Below are positions 37,949 through 46,659 of a stretch of DNA of 64,000 nt, piece after piece. The notes below the pieces were generated by a model. The model worked only from the letters and a program-made list of their open reading frames with translations. It did not search any database and had not been told where the DNA came from. The stretch is taken from contig JBAZSD010000007.1 of the NCBI GenBank assembly GCA_041662605.1, positions 1 to 64,000 of the forward strand, given 5' to 3'. Source of the DNA: Desulfomonilaceae bacterium (GTDB lineage: Bacteria > Desulfobacterota > Desulfomonilia > Desulfomonilales > Desulfomonilaceae). The translations under genes were made by a program, and so were the position numbers. How positions within the stretch are numbered: position 1 is the stretch's first letter; each line of letters starts with the position of its first letter.

Positions 37949-38110
37949 CTGAGTCAGTCCCCTTTTCTCAATTTCGGTTCAAGCCGGTAAATAAGCATGG
38001 TTCCCAGATTAAATGCAGTCTGATTCAAGTCCGCTGGAAACTAGACCTTATTAATAGTGTTGGCAAGAGACCACGCCGAAGATTTTGCTTGATCCATCTG
38101 TCTATATTTG

Positions 38111-39418
38111 TCAACCTAGCTCATTGTTAAATTCAAACATGTTAGCTTCTGAAATTGTTTTCATTGCGAGACAAAGCCTTTCGTCTTCGGGAAAAATTCC
38201 GTACCATTGCGATAGTGTCCCCTTTTTAGGGGAAAGGTGGTTATCATAATATTTCAGTTGCCAACGAGTGAACTTCGCTTGCACTCTGTCCACATTTTGA
38301 GTAGCTCTTTCAAAAACTTTTGCGTCGTCGCCCTGCGACATCAAAAATAATTGCCACGGTGACGCATCTGCAAGTGGAAAACTATGCTTGTTCTTGTTGT
38401 ACATTTTTGCCATGTGAAGGTATACGGCGTGAAATATTTCTGTGGTGTTTTCTGCCGACATTAAGCTTTTTGCCGCTTGCCGTGCTCGCTGTCTAAACAA
38501 GTTCAGCACATCAGGATTCCGCTTTAAAAAAAGGACCGCATCCTTATATTCTTTGTCGCTTTTGGCGAGAATTCCAGTATTACCATTACTTACAATAAAT
38601 CTCTCGGCAGGATTATCCATTACAATCGGTACTAAACCTGCACTCATTGCCTCGATCAAAGCTTGCTCACCTGTGCCGAAGTGACGCGGATGCAATGCGT
38701 AACCAAATATGTCGCTAAACTCTATAACCGTTGTGAGATCCTCTAGTCTCTCATAGAATGTAAAGTTTTCTATATGATCTTTTGGCACGCGACGGCTCAA
38801 TGCTTTGGAGTCATCTTGTGTGCAAAAGATGAATTTAATCATGTTGTCTATTTGGCATAGCTCGACGCACCAACTAATTAATTCCGGATGAATCTTTAGT
38901 GCATCGGCCGACCCAATATAAAGAACTACGAAATCAGAATGCGGCTTATTTTTTATATGCGCAGTTCGATCCCCCCCGCCAAATTCGGGAACGACCGTCA
39001 GATCATCCTTGAGTTCAGTTGCTGCATCGCTAAATTTTGACGCAAACGTGGCAAGCAAAAGCTTATCAACTGACTTTGCTAGCGCAGGGGGCAAGTAAGC
39101 AGGTGGGAATATGCCAGATACATGAGAGTAAAGAGCAAGCCTACATGAGGGCCATGCGCTCATATTGACCAAAAATGAATATAGCTTAGGATGATTCCAA
39201 AACTCTATTTGAACAATGTCGGCTTTTTCAATTTCGGAATGAAAATGTTCGTGTGCGTCAACCAAAAACCACTGATGAGCCTCAGGAAGCAATTGGCGAT
39301 CCTTGGGTGATTCTATCAGGGCAAAAACGTGTTCATTTTCGAGGTCATACCGTAATATGTTTTTATAAAACCTTCCTACGCCGCCGCCGAGATGAGTGCT
39401 CAAATGCAAGATTCTCAT
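38111..39418 (-). CDS. Glycosyltransferase family 4-like
   Basis: About 435 residues. The N-terminal domain begins RILHLSTHLGGGVGRFYKNI. The donor domain has VVLYIGSADALKIHPELISW and HPRHFGTGEQALIEAMSAGL, an E-x6/7-E motif of GT4. A C-terminal extension of about 110 residues beyond the catalytic core (ending MFEFNNELG) has no motif I know. I chose the ATG at 39418 because it starts just past the TylF-like stop. A divergent member; specificity unknown. Confidence 0.8.
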   Translation of the reverse strand: MRILHLSTHLGGGVGRFYKNILRYDLENEHVFALIESPKDRQLLPEAHQWFLVDAHEHFHSEIEKADIVQIEFWNHPKLYSFLVNMSAWPSCRLALYSHVSGIFPPAYLPPALAKSVDKLLLATFASKFSDAATELKDDLTVVPEFGGGDRTAHIKNKPHSDFVVLYIGSADALKIHPELISWCVELCQIDNMIKFIFCTQDDSKALSRRVPKDHIENFTFYERLEDLTTVIEFSDIFGYALHPRHFGTGEQALIEAMSAGLVPIVMDNPAERFIVSNGNTGILAKSDKEYKDAVLFLKRNPDVLNLFRQRARQAAKSLMSAENTTEIFHAVYLHMAKMYNKNKHSFPLADASPWQLFLMSQGDDAKVFERATQNVDRVQAKFTRWQLKYYDNHLSPKKGTLSQWYGIFPEDERLCLAMKTISEANMFEFNNELG

Positions 39419-39420
39419 TT

Positions 39421-40194
39421 TCACCACTCGGTTTTTATAAAAAATGTGGTAGGACTACCCACCCATGATAGGGTTTGTAGTTTTGGTGTGAGCAAATTGT
39501 TTGCTTTGAAGTAGTCTTCAAGAGCAGCACTCTCACCAGGCCAGTCCTTGTGCGCAAACTCATCGAGCACAATGATTCCACCCGGTAATACCTTAGGATA
39601 TAAGTGTTCAAAGGCAGTCAAGACGGGTTCATAAATATCAACATCAATATGGAGCATGGACAGTCTGAGTCCTGGGTTTTTATTGCAATAGTCCGGAATC
39701 GTTACTCTGGCATCACCATTTACCAAAACCATTCGTTCAGCCCATGGCGCAAAGCAATCATTATTAGCGCATTTGAGGAGTTCCATAAATTCATCTTCAA
39801 AGTCTTCTGGATTAGTTCCGCCTTCATGCCTCGTAACTTTAGGATCAGGGGGGCCATCTTTCGGGTGAAGGGGTGTGAATCCCTTAAAGTTGTCAAATCC
39901 GATGATTTTTCTTGTTTTATCACCCATGCAGAATATTTCTAAAAACTTCCCTAAAGAGAAAAAACTAAACCCTCTGTACACACCACACTCAGCAATCCAT
40001 CCTGGTGTGTCTTGAATCTTCTTGAATAGTTCGTAGTATGCCAAGAATCTTGTCAGCAATTGTCGTCTCGTATAAGCTGGAAACGCTTGAAAAATTTCTT
40101 CCAGCGGTCGTTTTTTAGCAATACTCAACATTTTATTTGTGAGTTCGATATCATGGGTTGATGTCGAACCAAGTTTCATGTCCATGCCTTCCAT
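39421..40194 (-). CDS. TylF/MycF-family O-methyltransferase
   Basis: A 257-residue protein. GWIAECGVYRGFSFFSLGKF holds the SAM site, KIIGFDNFKGFTPLHPKDGP the metal-side loop, and LSMLHIDVDIYEPVLTAFEH the DxD pattern of TylF (macrocin O-methyltransferase). The family is Mg-dependent and O-methylates deoxysugars. It stands next to the epimerase, 3,5-epimerase and C-methyltransferase genes that finish a deoxysugar, so it fits sugar O-methylation; the target position is unknown. Confidence 0.9.
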   Translation of the reverse strand: MEGMDMKLGSTSTHDIELTNKMLSIAKKRPLEEIFQAFPAYTRRQLLTRFLAYYELFKKIQDTPGWIAECGVYRGFSFFSLGKFLEIFCMGDKTRKIIGFDNFKGFTPLHPKDGPPDPKVTRHEGGTNPEDFEDEFMELLKCANNDCFAPWAERMVLVNGDARVTIPDYCNKNPGLRLSMLHIDVDIYEPVLTAFEHLYPKVLPGGIIVLDEFAHKDWPGESAALEDYFKANNLLTPKLQTLSWVGSPTTFFIKTEW

Positions 40195-40232
40195 TATTCT
40201 TTCCTCTGTTTAGTGTGAAGTAGCAAATAACA

Positions 40233-41066
40233 TCATAAGTTCCTGATTCCAAAGACACAGGGCGGATCCAAAGAGTTGTCGGGTCGCGCCCCAAACTTGA
40301 GCAGGTCGCGCCGACCATACTCATCGGCAATTTGCTCAGCCAACTGGCGCACCGTAATGGATACTCCCGAGCAGATGTTCACCGGGCCTTGCTGTGTTCC
40401 AATGGCCGATTTCGCAATGAGACGTCCTGCCTCGACCACATCCAGAAAATCGCGAATCTGTTTTCCGCTGGTTAATTCGGCGACTTCTCCTGCAGCCAGT
40501 TTAGCGCGCACGTAGGGCACCAATCGGCGTTCATCCTCACCTTCCCCATAGAGGTAGAACAACCGGCACCAGACAAACTCCACTGACTGGCCAGGGAGCC
40601 ACTGCGAGAGCGCCATGTAGGCGGCGGCCTTGGCCGCGGCGTAGGGGGTGAGGGGTTTCAGTGGCGTTACCACCGACAACACACCAAGCTCCAGGTCATA
40701 TTCAACGCAGGTGCCCACACCCACGAACCGTCTAACGCCTGCCTGAACCACGCCTCGGGCAATATTGAGGGTACCGCTTAGGCAATCGAGGTTTTTGGGC
40801 GACTGTAGATATTTTCCGGGTTCCACATACCAGGCGGCGTGGATGACAGTATCAACACCCTTACAGACCCTCGCCCACCAGTCAGGGGATTCCGCAAAGG
40901 CATCGGGTGTCGAGGTGACGCCAGTGATACGTGGTAGGGCCTCAACCTGCGACACTTTGCCTTCGCGCACCACCGCAACGATGTCGGCGCCTTGCGCAGC
41001 CAGCGACCGAACAATTTGCCTGCCGACAAACCCCGTAGCGCCGGTGACAAGGACACGGAGGGTCAT
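40233..41066 (-). CDS. NAD-dependent sugar epimerase/dehydratase (4-ketoreductase candidate)
   Basis: A 277-residue extended SDR protein. VLVTGATGFVGRQIVRSLAAQ is the Rossmann motif, TVIHAAWYVEPGKYL the loop; catalysis appears as PYAAAKAAAYMAL (Tyr-x3-Lys). Ends CVFGIRNL, somewhat short at the C-terminus. It is clearly richer in G+C than the surrounding glycan genes, a possible sign of separate acquisition. Next to a 3,5-epimerase and C-methyltransferase gene, it is the candidate reductase that completes a CDP-linked C-methyl deoxysugar (inference). Confidence 0.87.
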   Translation of the reverse strand: MTLRVLVTGATGFVGRQIVRSLAAQGADIVAVVREGKVSQVEALPRITGVTSTPDAFAESPDWWARVCKGVDTVIHAAWYVEPGKYLQSPKNLDCLSGTLNIARGVVQAGVRRFVGVGTCVEYDLELGVLSVVTPLKPLTPYAAAKAAAYMALSQWLPGQSVEFVWCRLFYLYGEGEDERRLVPYVRAKLAAGEVAELTSGKQIRDFLDVVEAGRLIAKSAIGTQQGPVNICSGVSITVRQLAEQIADEYGRRDLLKFGARPDNSLDPPCVFGIRNL

Positions 41067-41201
41067 AGCGCTCTCAATGCAGGGACCATTTTAAATGCGT
41101 TTCAGGTCTCGTAAGGCGTCCCTTATGTCCCCCTACGACATCCGTGGCATATGCCACATATTTCCCTATGATTGAATGCTTGGTGTAATAGATTCGTGGT
41201 T

Positions 41202-41735
41202 TCAAAAAACTCTCCAGAAAGGATAAGATTGATCCCGCGATGAAACATTGGCAACTTTAACAGGCCATTCTATCCCAAACGCCGGGTCATCCCATCTGAC
41301 ACCTCGAGCGGATTCTGGATGATGGAATTCAGAAATCTGGTAATAGACCTCGCTGTTATCTTGCAGTGTGAGAAATCCATGAGCGCAACCTTCTGGAATA
41401 TACAATGAACGGCGATTTCCCGAAGTAAGTTCCACTCCAACCCACTGTTTGAATGTGTTAGACTCACGTCTCAGATCCAACACTACATCGTAGAAAGCGC
41501 CTTTTATGCAGGACACTATCTTGGTTTCAGCGTGGGGAGCAGCTTGGTAATGCATTCCCCTCAATGTGCCCTTTGTTTTGTTGTATGAGACACTACATTG
41601 ATCGAATTCAGAAACGAGAACTCTTTGTTGAAATTCTTTCTTACAAAACGTTCTTGCGAAGAAGCCTCGTTCATCTGAAATAGGTTCAATATCAATTATG
41701 AAGACGCCTGCCAGCTTGATTTCGGTAAATATCAT
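41202..41735 (-). CDS. rfbC: dTDP-4-dehydrorhamnose 3,5-epimerase family protein
   Basis: A 177-residue RmlC-type cupin. DERGFFARTFCKKEF, KGTLRGMHYQAAPHAETKIV (catalytic His in RGMHYQ), GAFYDVVLDLRRES and PEGCAHGFLTLQDNSEVYYQ are all present and in order. The usual enzyme acts on dTDP-4-keto-6-deoxyglucose; beside C-methyltransferase genes and with CDP-glucose genes in the locus, the substrate here may be a CDP-sugar. It ends 135 bp before the next gene and starts 6 bp after the C-methyltransferase stop. Confidence 0.9.
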   Translation of the reverse strand: MIFTEIKLAGVFIIDIEPISDERGFFARTFCKKEFQQRVLVSEFDQCSVSYNKTKGTLRGMHYQAAPHAETKIVSCIKGAFYDVVLDLRRESNTFKQWVGVELTSGNRRSLYIPEGCAHGFLTLQDNSEVYYQISEFHHPESARGVRWDDPAFGIEWPVKVANVSSRDQSYPFWRVF

Positions 41736-41741
41736 CGAATA

Positions 41742-42977
41742 TCAAAAAATAACCGGATCAGGAATTGGAATTATGAACTTACCGCCCCAATCCCTGATGT
41801 GGCTCATCTGAGCCATAATCTCATCCTTCAAATTCCACGGCAAAATAAGGACATAATCAGGCTTAGTTTCCTTGATTTTATCAGGATGAAAAATCGGAAT
41901 ATGATTTCCGGGTATGAACAAGCCCTGTTTTAACGGGCTAATATCAACGGTATAATCCAGAAAATCTGTCCTAATGCCGCAATAATTTAATAGATTGTTC
42001 CCTTTAGCAGGCGCTCCATAACCGACAATCGATTTACCCTGGTTCTTTATTTGAATTAGAAGTGACACCAGCTTGCGTTTGGTCTGTTTGACCTTTTCAG
42101 AAAAATCACCATATGCTTCCAGGCTTGAAAGCCCCGAATCTATTTCAATCTGAATCGTGTCGTTCAATCTGCGAGTCGCTTTTTGGGAGCCACTATCAGC
42201 TTGCTGAGCGTAAATGCGATAAGAACCGCCTTGAAAGGGAAACTCTTCAACATCAAAGAGTCCCAGACCGTGGCTTTCGAAAATTCTTTTGACTGTACAA
42301 AGCGACAAATATGAATAGTGCTCGTGGTAGATTGTATCAAAAAGGGTTTGTTCCATAAGTTTCAGGATATGCGGGAACTCCATTGTGATAACGCCGTTTG
42401 GCTTCAGGAGTAATTTCATGCCACGGACAAAATCATTAATGTCCGGCACATGAGCGAGCACGTTATTGCCCAAGAGTAAGTCGGCGTTTTTGCCTTGGGA
42501 AACAAGTTGTTCGGCCAGCGACACGCCAAAGAATTCGGTTATTGTTTCAATTCCCTTGGAGCGTGCCATATCAGCAACATTGAGCGCTGGTTCGATGTTA
42601 AGACAAGGAATGCCTAGCTCTTTGAAATATTGTAGCAAATAGCCGTCGTTCCCGGCGATCTCCACCACGAGGCTGTTATTATCGAAACCAAACCGATCAA
42701 CCATGTTTGAAGTATATTGTTCAGCATGAGCCAGCCATGTATCTGAATATGAAGAGAAGTATACATATTCTCTAAAGATTTCGTCTGGCGTAATGGAATG
42801 GGAAAGTTGTACAAGGAAACACTCGTCGCAAACATAGGCGTGTAAAGGATAGAATGGCTCCATTTGTTGAGTTTCGTCGCGAGTCAATAAAGAATTGGTA
42901 GGGGGCGATGATCCTAGATCAACAAAAGTGTGCGTTAAAGGCTTCTCGCAAAATCGGCAGTGTCCCGGTTTGTTCAT
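41742..42977 (-). CDS. NDP-hexose C-methyltransferase-like protein with N-terminal zinc domain
   Basis: A 411-residue three-domain protein. Zinc ligands are CRFC (residues 7-10) and CDECF further on; PLTHTFVDLGSSPPTNSLLT follows the first pair. The SAM domain has LVVEIAGNDGYLLQYFKEL. The C-terminal domain has IVGYGAPAKGNNLLNYCGI. It is the intact counterpart of the fragment at 47634-47833. The run of this gene, the 3,5-epimerase and the reductase is a common deoxysugar cassette that elsewhere often directly follows rfbF-rfbG. Confidence 0.9.
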   Translation of the reverse strand: MNKPGHCRFCEKPLTHTFVDLGSSPPTNSLLTRDETQQMEPFYPLHAYVCDECFLVQLSHSITPDEIFREYVYFSSYSDTWLAHAEQYTSNMVDRFGFDNNSLVVEIAGNDGYLLQYFKELGIPCLNIEPALNVADMARSKGIETITEFFGVSLAEQLVSQGKNADLLLGNNVLAHVPDINDFVRGMKLLLKPNGVITMEFPHILKLMEQTLFDTIYHEHYSYLSLCTVKRIFESHGLGLFDVEEFPFQGGSYRIYAQQADSGSQKATRRLNDTIQIEIDSGLSSLEAYGDFSEKVKQTKRKLVSLLIQIKNQGKSIVGYGAPAKGNNLLNYCGIRTDFLDYTVDISPLKQGLFIPGNHIPIFHPDKIKETKPDYVLILPWNLKDEIMAQMSHIRDWGGKFIIPIPDPVIF

Positions 42978-43283
42978 GAACTAGCCTCTTTTTTGACTGC
43001 AAAGAGCATTGGGGTTGATTTGATACATTTCTGTCAGTTCCAAACTGAGCCGATTGTCGTAACTGTAGTAACGGTAATGGCTTGGGGAAAAAGGACGCTG
43101 ACTTTAGTGCATAAGCTACTCTAGACTAATGAAAACAGAGGGCAGCAGCATGAACAAGCAGCTTGCGCTTAAAAGTCACGTTCAAATGTCGTATACCATT
43201 AGACCATTTCTTAGCTTGCCTGTGTCGTTAGTGATATCATTCAAAGGCGACTTGCAAAGATAACAACTTTCCCAGTTACCGTA
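42978..43283. other. Intergenic gap with the second copy of the 75-bp repeat
   Basis: This 306-bp gap lies between the start of the C-methyltransferase gene and the stop of the ABC exporter gene. It carries the repeat at 43134-43208 and otherwise nothing I can name; any promoter for the 41742 gene would lie here, but no convincing -35/-10 pair stands out. Confidence 0.5.
43134..43208. repeat. Dispersed ~75-bp repeat, copy 2
   Basis: Same orientation as copy 1 at 26-102, with about ten differences over the aligned length. It lies about 75 bases beyond the stop of the ABC exporter gene, comparable with copy 1, which lies about 30 bases beyond the stop of the CapD-like gene. Confidence 0.6.
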
Positions 43284-45119
43284 TCACGCTACAGCTTTAA
43301 CCATTCTATTGAAACTGGGACTAGTTTGCAGCAATTCTTCGTATGAACCTTGGGCAACTACGCGACCGTGTGCAAGTTCTATGATTTTGTCGCAGCGTTT
43401 AACAGTAGTGAGTCTATGGGCAATGATTAGGATTGTGAAATCTCGGTTTAATTTCTCTATTGATTCCATAACAGCTTGTTCTGTGGCGTTATCGAGGGAA
43501 CTGGTGGCTTCGTCGAATACCAAAACTGAGGCTTGTTTGTACAAAGCCCGAGCGATACCGACCCTTTGGCGTTGACCTCCCGAAAGTTTTATACCTCGTT
43601 CACCAACAAATGTGTTGTACCCCTCGGGACTGCTTTCGATAAAATCGTCTATCTGAGCCTGGTGTGCTACCTCACGGACTCGTTCCATATTAATGTCTTT
43701 GAGGGGGACTCCAAAAGCTATGTTTTCCGAAAACGTCGTATCAGCAAGGAAAATGGTTTGCGGAACGTGGGCTACTAGACGTTGCCATGCGCGGCGACAG
43801 GGCCCACTTATCGAGAGTCCATCTACAAGTATCTGGCCCTCATTTGGGTCCAGAAGGCCCATTAATAGATCCAAGGTCGTACTCTTACCACTGCCGGTAG
43901 CGCCTACAAAACCAACACTTGACCTCTTTGGTATTGTGAAATTGAGACCATCCAGAACCCAGGGTCCATCTGTCAAGTAACGGAAACGCACAGACTCAAA
44001 ACGAATGGAGTCTTTGAATTCAAGGGGTGCGAGCCCAGGATCAGTAGCTTCGTTAGGCAAAGGCAGATCGAGCATGTCAACTACTTCGGTCAAAGAGGCC
44101 TGGCTCCCAGCAATTGAGGCCCAGCTTGAATAAATCTGCTGAAGGGCGGGAAGGAGACGTTGAGCGCCCAAAGCAAGTGCGCCCAGAACCGGAAAAGAGT
44201 CACTGAAACCTCCTGTCTTGGCGTTAAGACCATAAGCTAACCCGGCTAGCACAACCATGGCCAAGGCTTCCATGGCGAATTTCGGACAGGTGGCAATGAC
44301 AGTGTTTGAAGATGAGGCGATACGTAAGGGCAAGTCCGCTCTACGAAAAATGTCGCTATAAACTGACTGCACCCCATTAAGAATAACATCACGGATGCCC
44401 CCGAACCCTTCTTGTAGTGCTTTAACAACCAGGGTGCTATCCTTAGCAACACGCTGACTGTTGATATATAGCCGAGCTCGAGATAACCGAGTGATGAACC
44501 CATAGCTAATTATGAAGACCCCAGCCGTTATTGTGACTGCCAGTCGATCAATTGCCATTAGAACCGGTACCAGAAAAATAACCAGAGAAACAGAAGCAAC
44601 CAAATTAAGCAACGACTGAATAACCGTTACAGCCATCCAAGCCTTGGCATTAATGCGGCTGATCAACTCGCTACTGTTACGGGTCACTTGTATCCGGTAA
44701 GGTTGATACAAAGCCTGGAGATAAAGCTCGGTGCTTAAATCAGCTCCCATGACGTTAGCAAGCCGTGTACTAGCCCACAACAAAAGGAAGCGTATGATTC
44801 CGGCGGTAATCGCCGTAAGAGCGAAAGCTATGGTGAAAGGCAATATAAGTTGGTCGGATGAAGCAATGCCAAGGGCATTTGCCATGCTTCTCACGATCGG
44901 TTGATCAAAGATACGATTCGGGGCCGCCAACGCTCCAATGAACGGAATTACAGCGCCAACTGTGACTACCTCGGCAGATGCGCTGACCAGCATCAATACC
45001 AACAGCAGGCCAACTTGTCTCTGACGGCGCCTGGTCAAATGACACCAGAGTCGAACGATCAGATTACCAATACCGGGCTGAGATTCCACTTCATTGGAAT
45101 TTATTTTTTTAAATTTCAA
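43284..45119 (-). CDS. ABC exporter, PglK/MsbA-like (lipid-linked glycan flippase candidate)
   Basis: A 611-residue half-transporter. A six-helix membrane domain is followed by the ATPase: Walker A GATGSGKST, Q-loop region, signature LSGGQRQRVGIARAL, Walker B VLVFDEATSSLD and H-loop IIAHRLTT. The arrangement is that of PglK, which flips bacillosamine-headed lipid-linked oligosaccharide, and of MsbA. As the Wzx gene at 34.2-35.7 kb is broken, this is the best flippase in the window; that role is inferred. An IS4-type element sits only nine bases upstream of its start, so its native promoter may have been displaced. Confidence 0.9.
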   Translation of the reverse strand: MKFKKINSNEVESQPGIGNLIVRLWCHLTRRRQRQVGLLLVLMLVSASAEVVTVGAVIPFIGALAAPNRIFDQPIVRSMANALGIASSDQLILPFTIAFALTAITAGIIRFLLLWASTRLANVMGADLSTELYLQALYQPYRIQVTRNSSELISRINAKAWMAVTVIQSLLNLVASVSLVIFLVPVLMAIDRLAVTITAGVFIISYGFITRLSRARLYINSQRVAKDSTLVVKALQEGFGGIRDVILNGVQSVYSDIFRRADLPLRIASSSNTVIATCPKFAMEALAMVVLAGLAYGLNAKTGGFSDSFPVLGALALGAQRLLPALQQIYSSWASIAGSQASLTEVVDMLDLPLPNEATDPGLAPLEFKDSIRFESVRFRYLTDGPWVLDGLNFTIPKRSSVGFVGATGSGKSTTLDLLMGLLDPNEGQILVDGLSISGPCRRAWQRLVAHVPQTIFLADTTFSENIAFGVPLKDINMERVREVAHQAQIDDFIESSPEGYNTFVGERGIKLSGGQRQRVGIARALYKQASVLVFDEATSSLDNATEQAVMESIEKLNRDFTILIIAHRLTTVKRCDKIIELAHGRVVAQGSYEELLQTSPSFNRMVKAVA

Positions 45120-45128
45120 CTAATATTA

Positions 45129-46623
45129 CTCAACTTCCGCAGTTGATAAAAAGGACAAAAGGGTAATTAAAACGGCATAATAGTCTCGGGCATGGACGTC
45201 CGATGTGCTATTTAAGTATTGCGGACAAAAAATCGCACAGGGAGGACGCTCCACAATGAGAGTTGCTCCATTTGAGACAGTGGATCAAGAGCTTACCGAT
45301 CGGATCGACGCAATTATGACTCGGTTTAAGATTTGCACGCTGCTAAACCAAGCCGGCATCAGGCAGTTCCGTGGTATCAGGCCACTTTTGGTTCTTAGTG
45401 CCATTTTTGAATTGGCCTTTGTTGGTAAAAACATCTTCACCGGGGTTCACAGGAATTCTAAGCCTCAGATGGGAAAAGACACTGTTTACAGATTCCTCAG
45501 TTGTCACAGGTATAATTGGCGTCGTCTGATCGGGTTTTTGTCCCAAATGATCACAATGGCTTTCTTGGAGCCTCTTACATCTACGGACAGAGAGAAGGTC
45601 TTGATATTGGACACTACCATCTATGATCGAAGTCGGTCTTGCAAGGTAGAGCTTCTGTCCAAAGTTTACGATCATTGATCCAAGAAATTTATCAAAGGAT
45701 TCAGAATGCTGACTCTAGGCTGGTCAGACGGAGCGACATTCATTCCCTGTGATCATGCCGTGCTCACTTCAACCAAAGAGAAGAACCAAATCCAGGGAAT
45801 CACCAAGACAATGGACCAAAGGACTTGTGGCGCTAAAAGACGAAGGGAAGCTTTCGTGAAGTCCACAGAGTTGATCGTACCCATGGTTAAACGGGCCTTA
45901 AGGCTCTCAATTCGAGCAAAGTATTTGCTGATGGACTCCTGGTTTGGTTTTCCGGTTGTAGTTCGATCCATTGTGGAACATATCCATGTCATCTGCATGG
46001 TCAAAAATACCCCAAAAGTTTTTTTACGAGCTTAATGGACAATCTCTTACACTTTCGAAGATCTATTGCAAGATAAGGAAACGACCGGGCAAAGCTAATA
46101 TCAAGGGCTCGATGATAGTTGGAATCGGAGACAAACACGAGGCCAAGCTGGTTTTTGTTCGCAACCGTAATAATAGCCAGAAATGGCTTGCCATATTATG
46201 CACTGATCTTGCTCTGCCGGATAAGGATGTAGTCCGCATTTATGGAAAGCGTTGGGATATCGAAGTATTCTTCAAGATGGCCAAACACTATCTAAAGCTA
46301 GACTCCGAGATCCAAGTCCGTGATTTCGACTCTATTGTGGCCCATTAATCGATTTTCATGATCCGGTATAGCTTCCTGGCTGTGGAACAACGATGTTCCT
46401 CGGATGATAGGACAATAGGCGCCCTTTTCCTGAGCGCTTCAGAGGAAATCCACGACATCTCTCTTGCTGAAGCTTTGGTTCGTATACTCTCAGTAGTGTG
46501 TGACAAAATCTGAGAATTTTGCGAAGAATACGGAACAACTGGTCATGGAAATAATTCAAACAACTATGAAAGAGACCCTAGCTCTCATTAGACTTAGGCT
46601 ATTAGCCAAGAGCGAAAGTTGAG
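45129..46623 (+). mobile_element. IS4-type element, broken
   Basis: A 1.5-kb element with terminal inverted repeats: CTCAACTTCCGC at 45129-45140 and GCGAAAGTTGAG at 46612-46623, whose reverse complement CTCAACTTTCGC differs at one base. It contains the decayed transposase gene 45256-46622. It separates the ABC exporter gene from the methyltransferase gene at 46660-47499. I could not define target duplications. Confidence 0.8.
45256..46622 (+). pseudogene. IS4-family DDE transposase, multiple stops and frameshifts
   Basis: The protein can be followed from MRVAPFETVDQELTDRID to the end LIRLRLLAKSES*. The first Asp lies in ILDTTIYDRS, the second in LLMDSWFGFPVV, and the YGKRWDIEVFFKMAK stretch has the IS4 Y-R-E-K signature. 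Breaks are an in-frame TGA at 45676 (after KVYDH), one extra T in a run of seven near 46020, an in-frame TAA at 46346 (after SIVAH), and a shift near 46510. The stop codon lies inside the right terminal repeat. Inactive. Confidence 0.88.
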
Positions 46624-46659
46624 ATTACAATCAAAAAAACAATATGTCGCATTGTAGGG

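Noticed and set aside
43134..43208. JUMPstart/ops element for RfaH control.
   Set aside because: GGGCAGCAGCATG has only weak similarity to the ops core and is on the strand opposite to the glycan genes.
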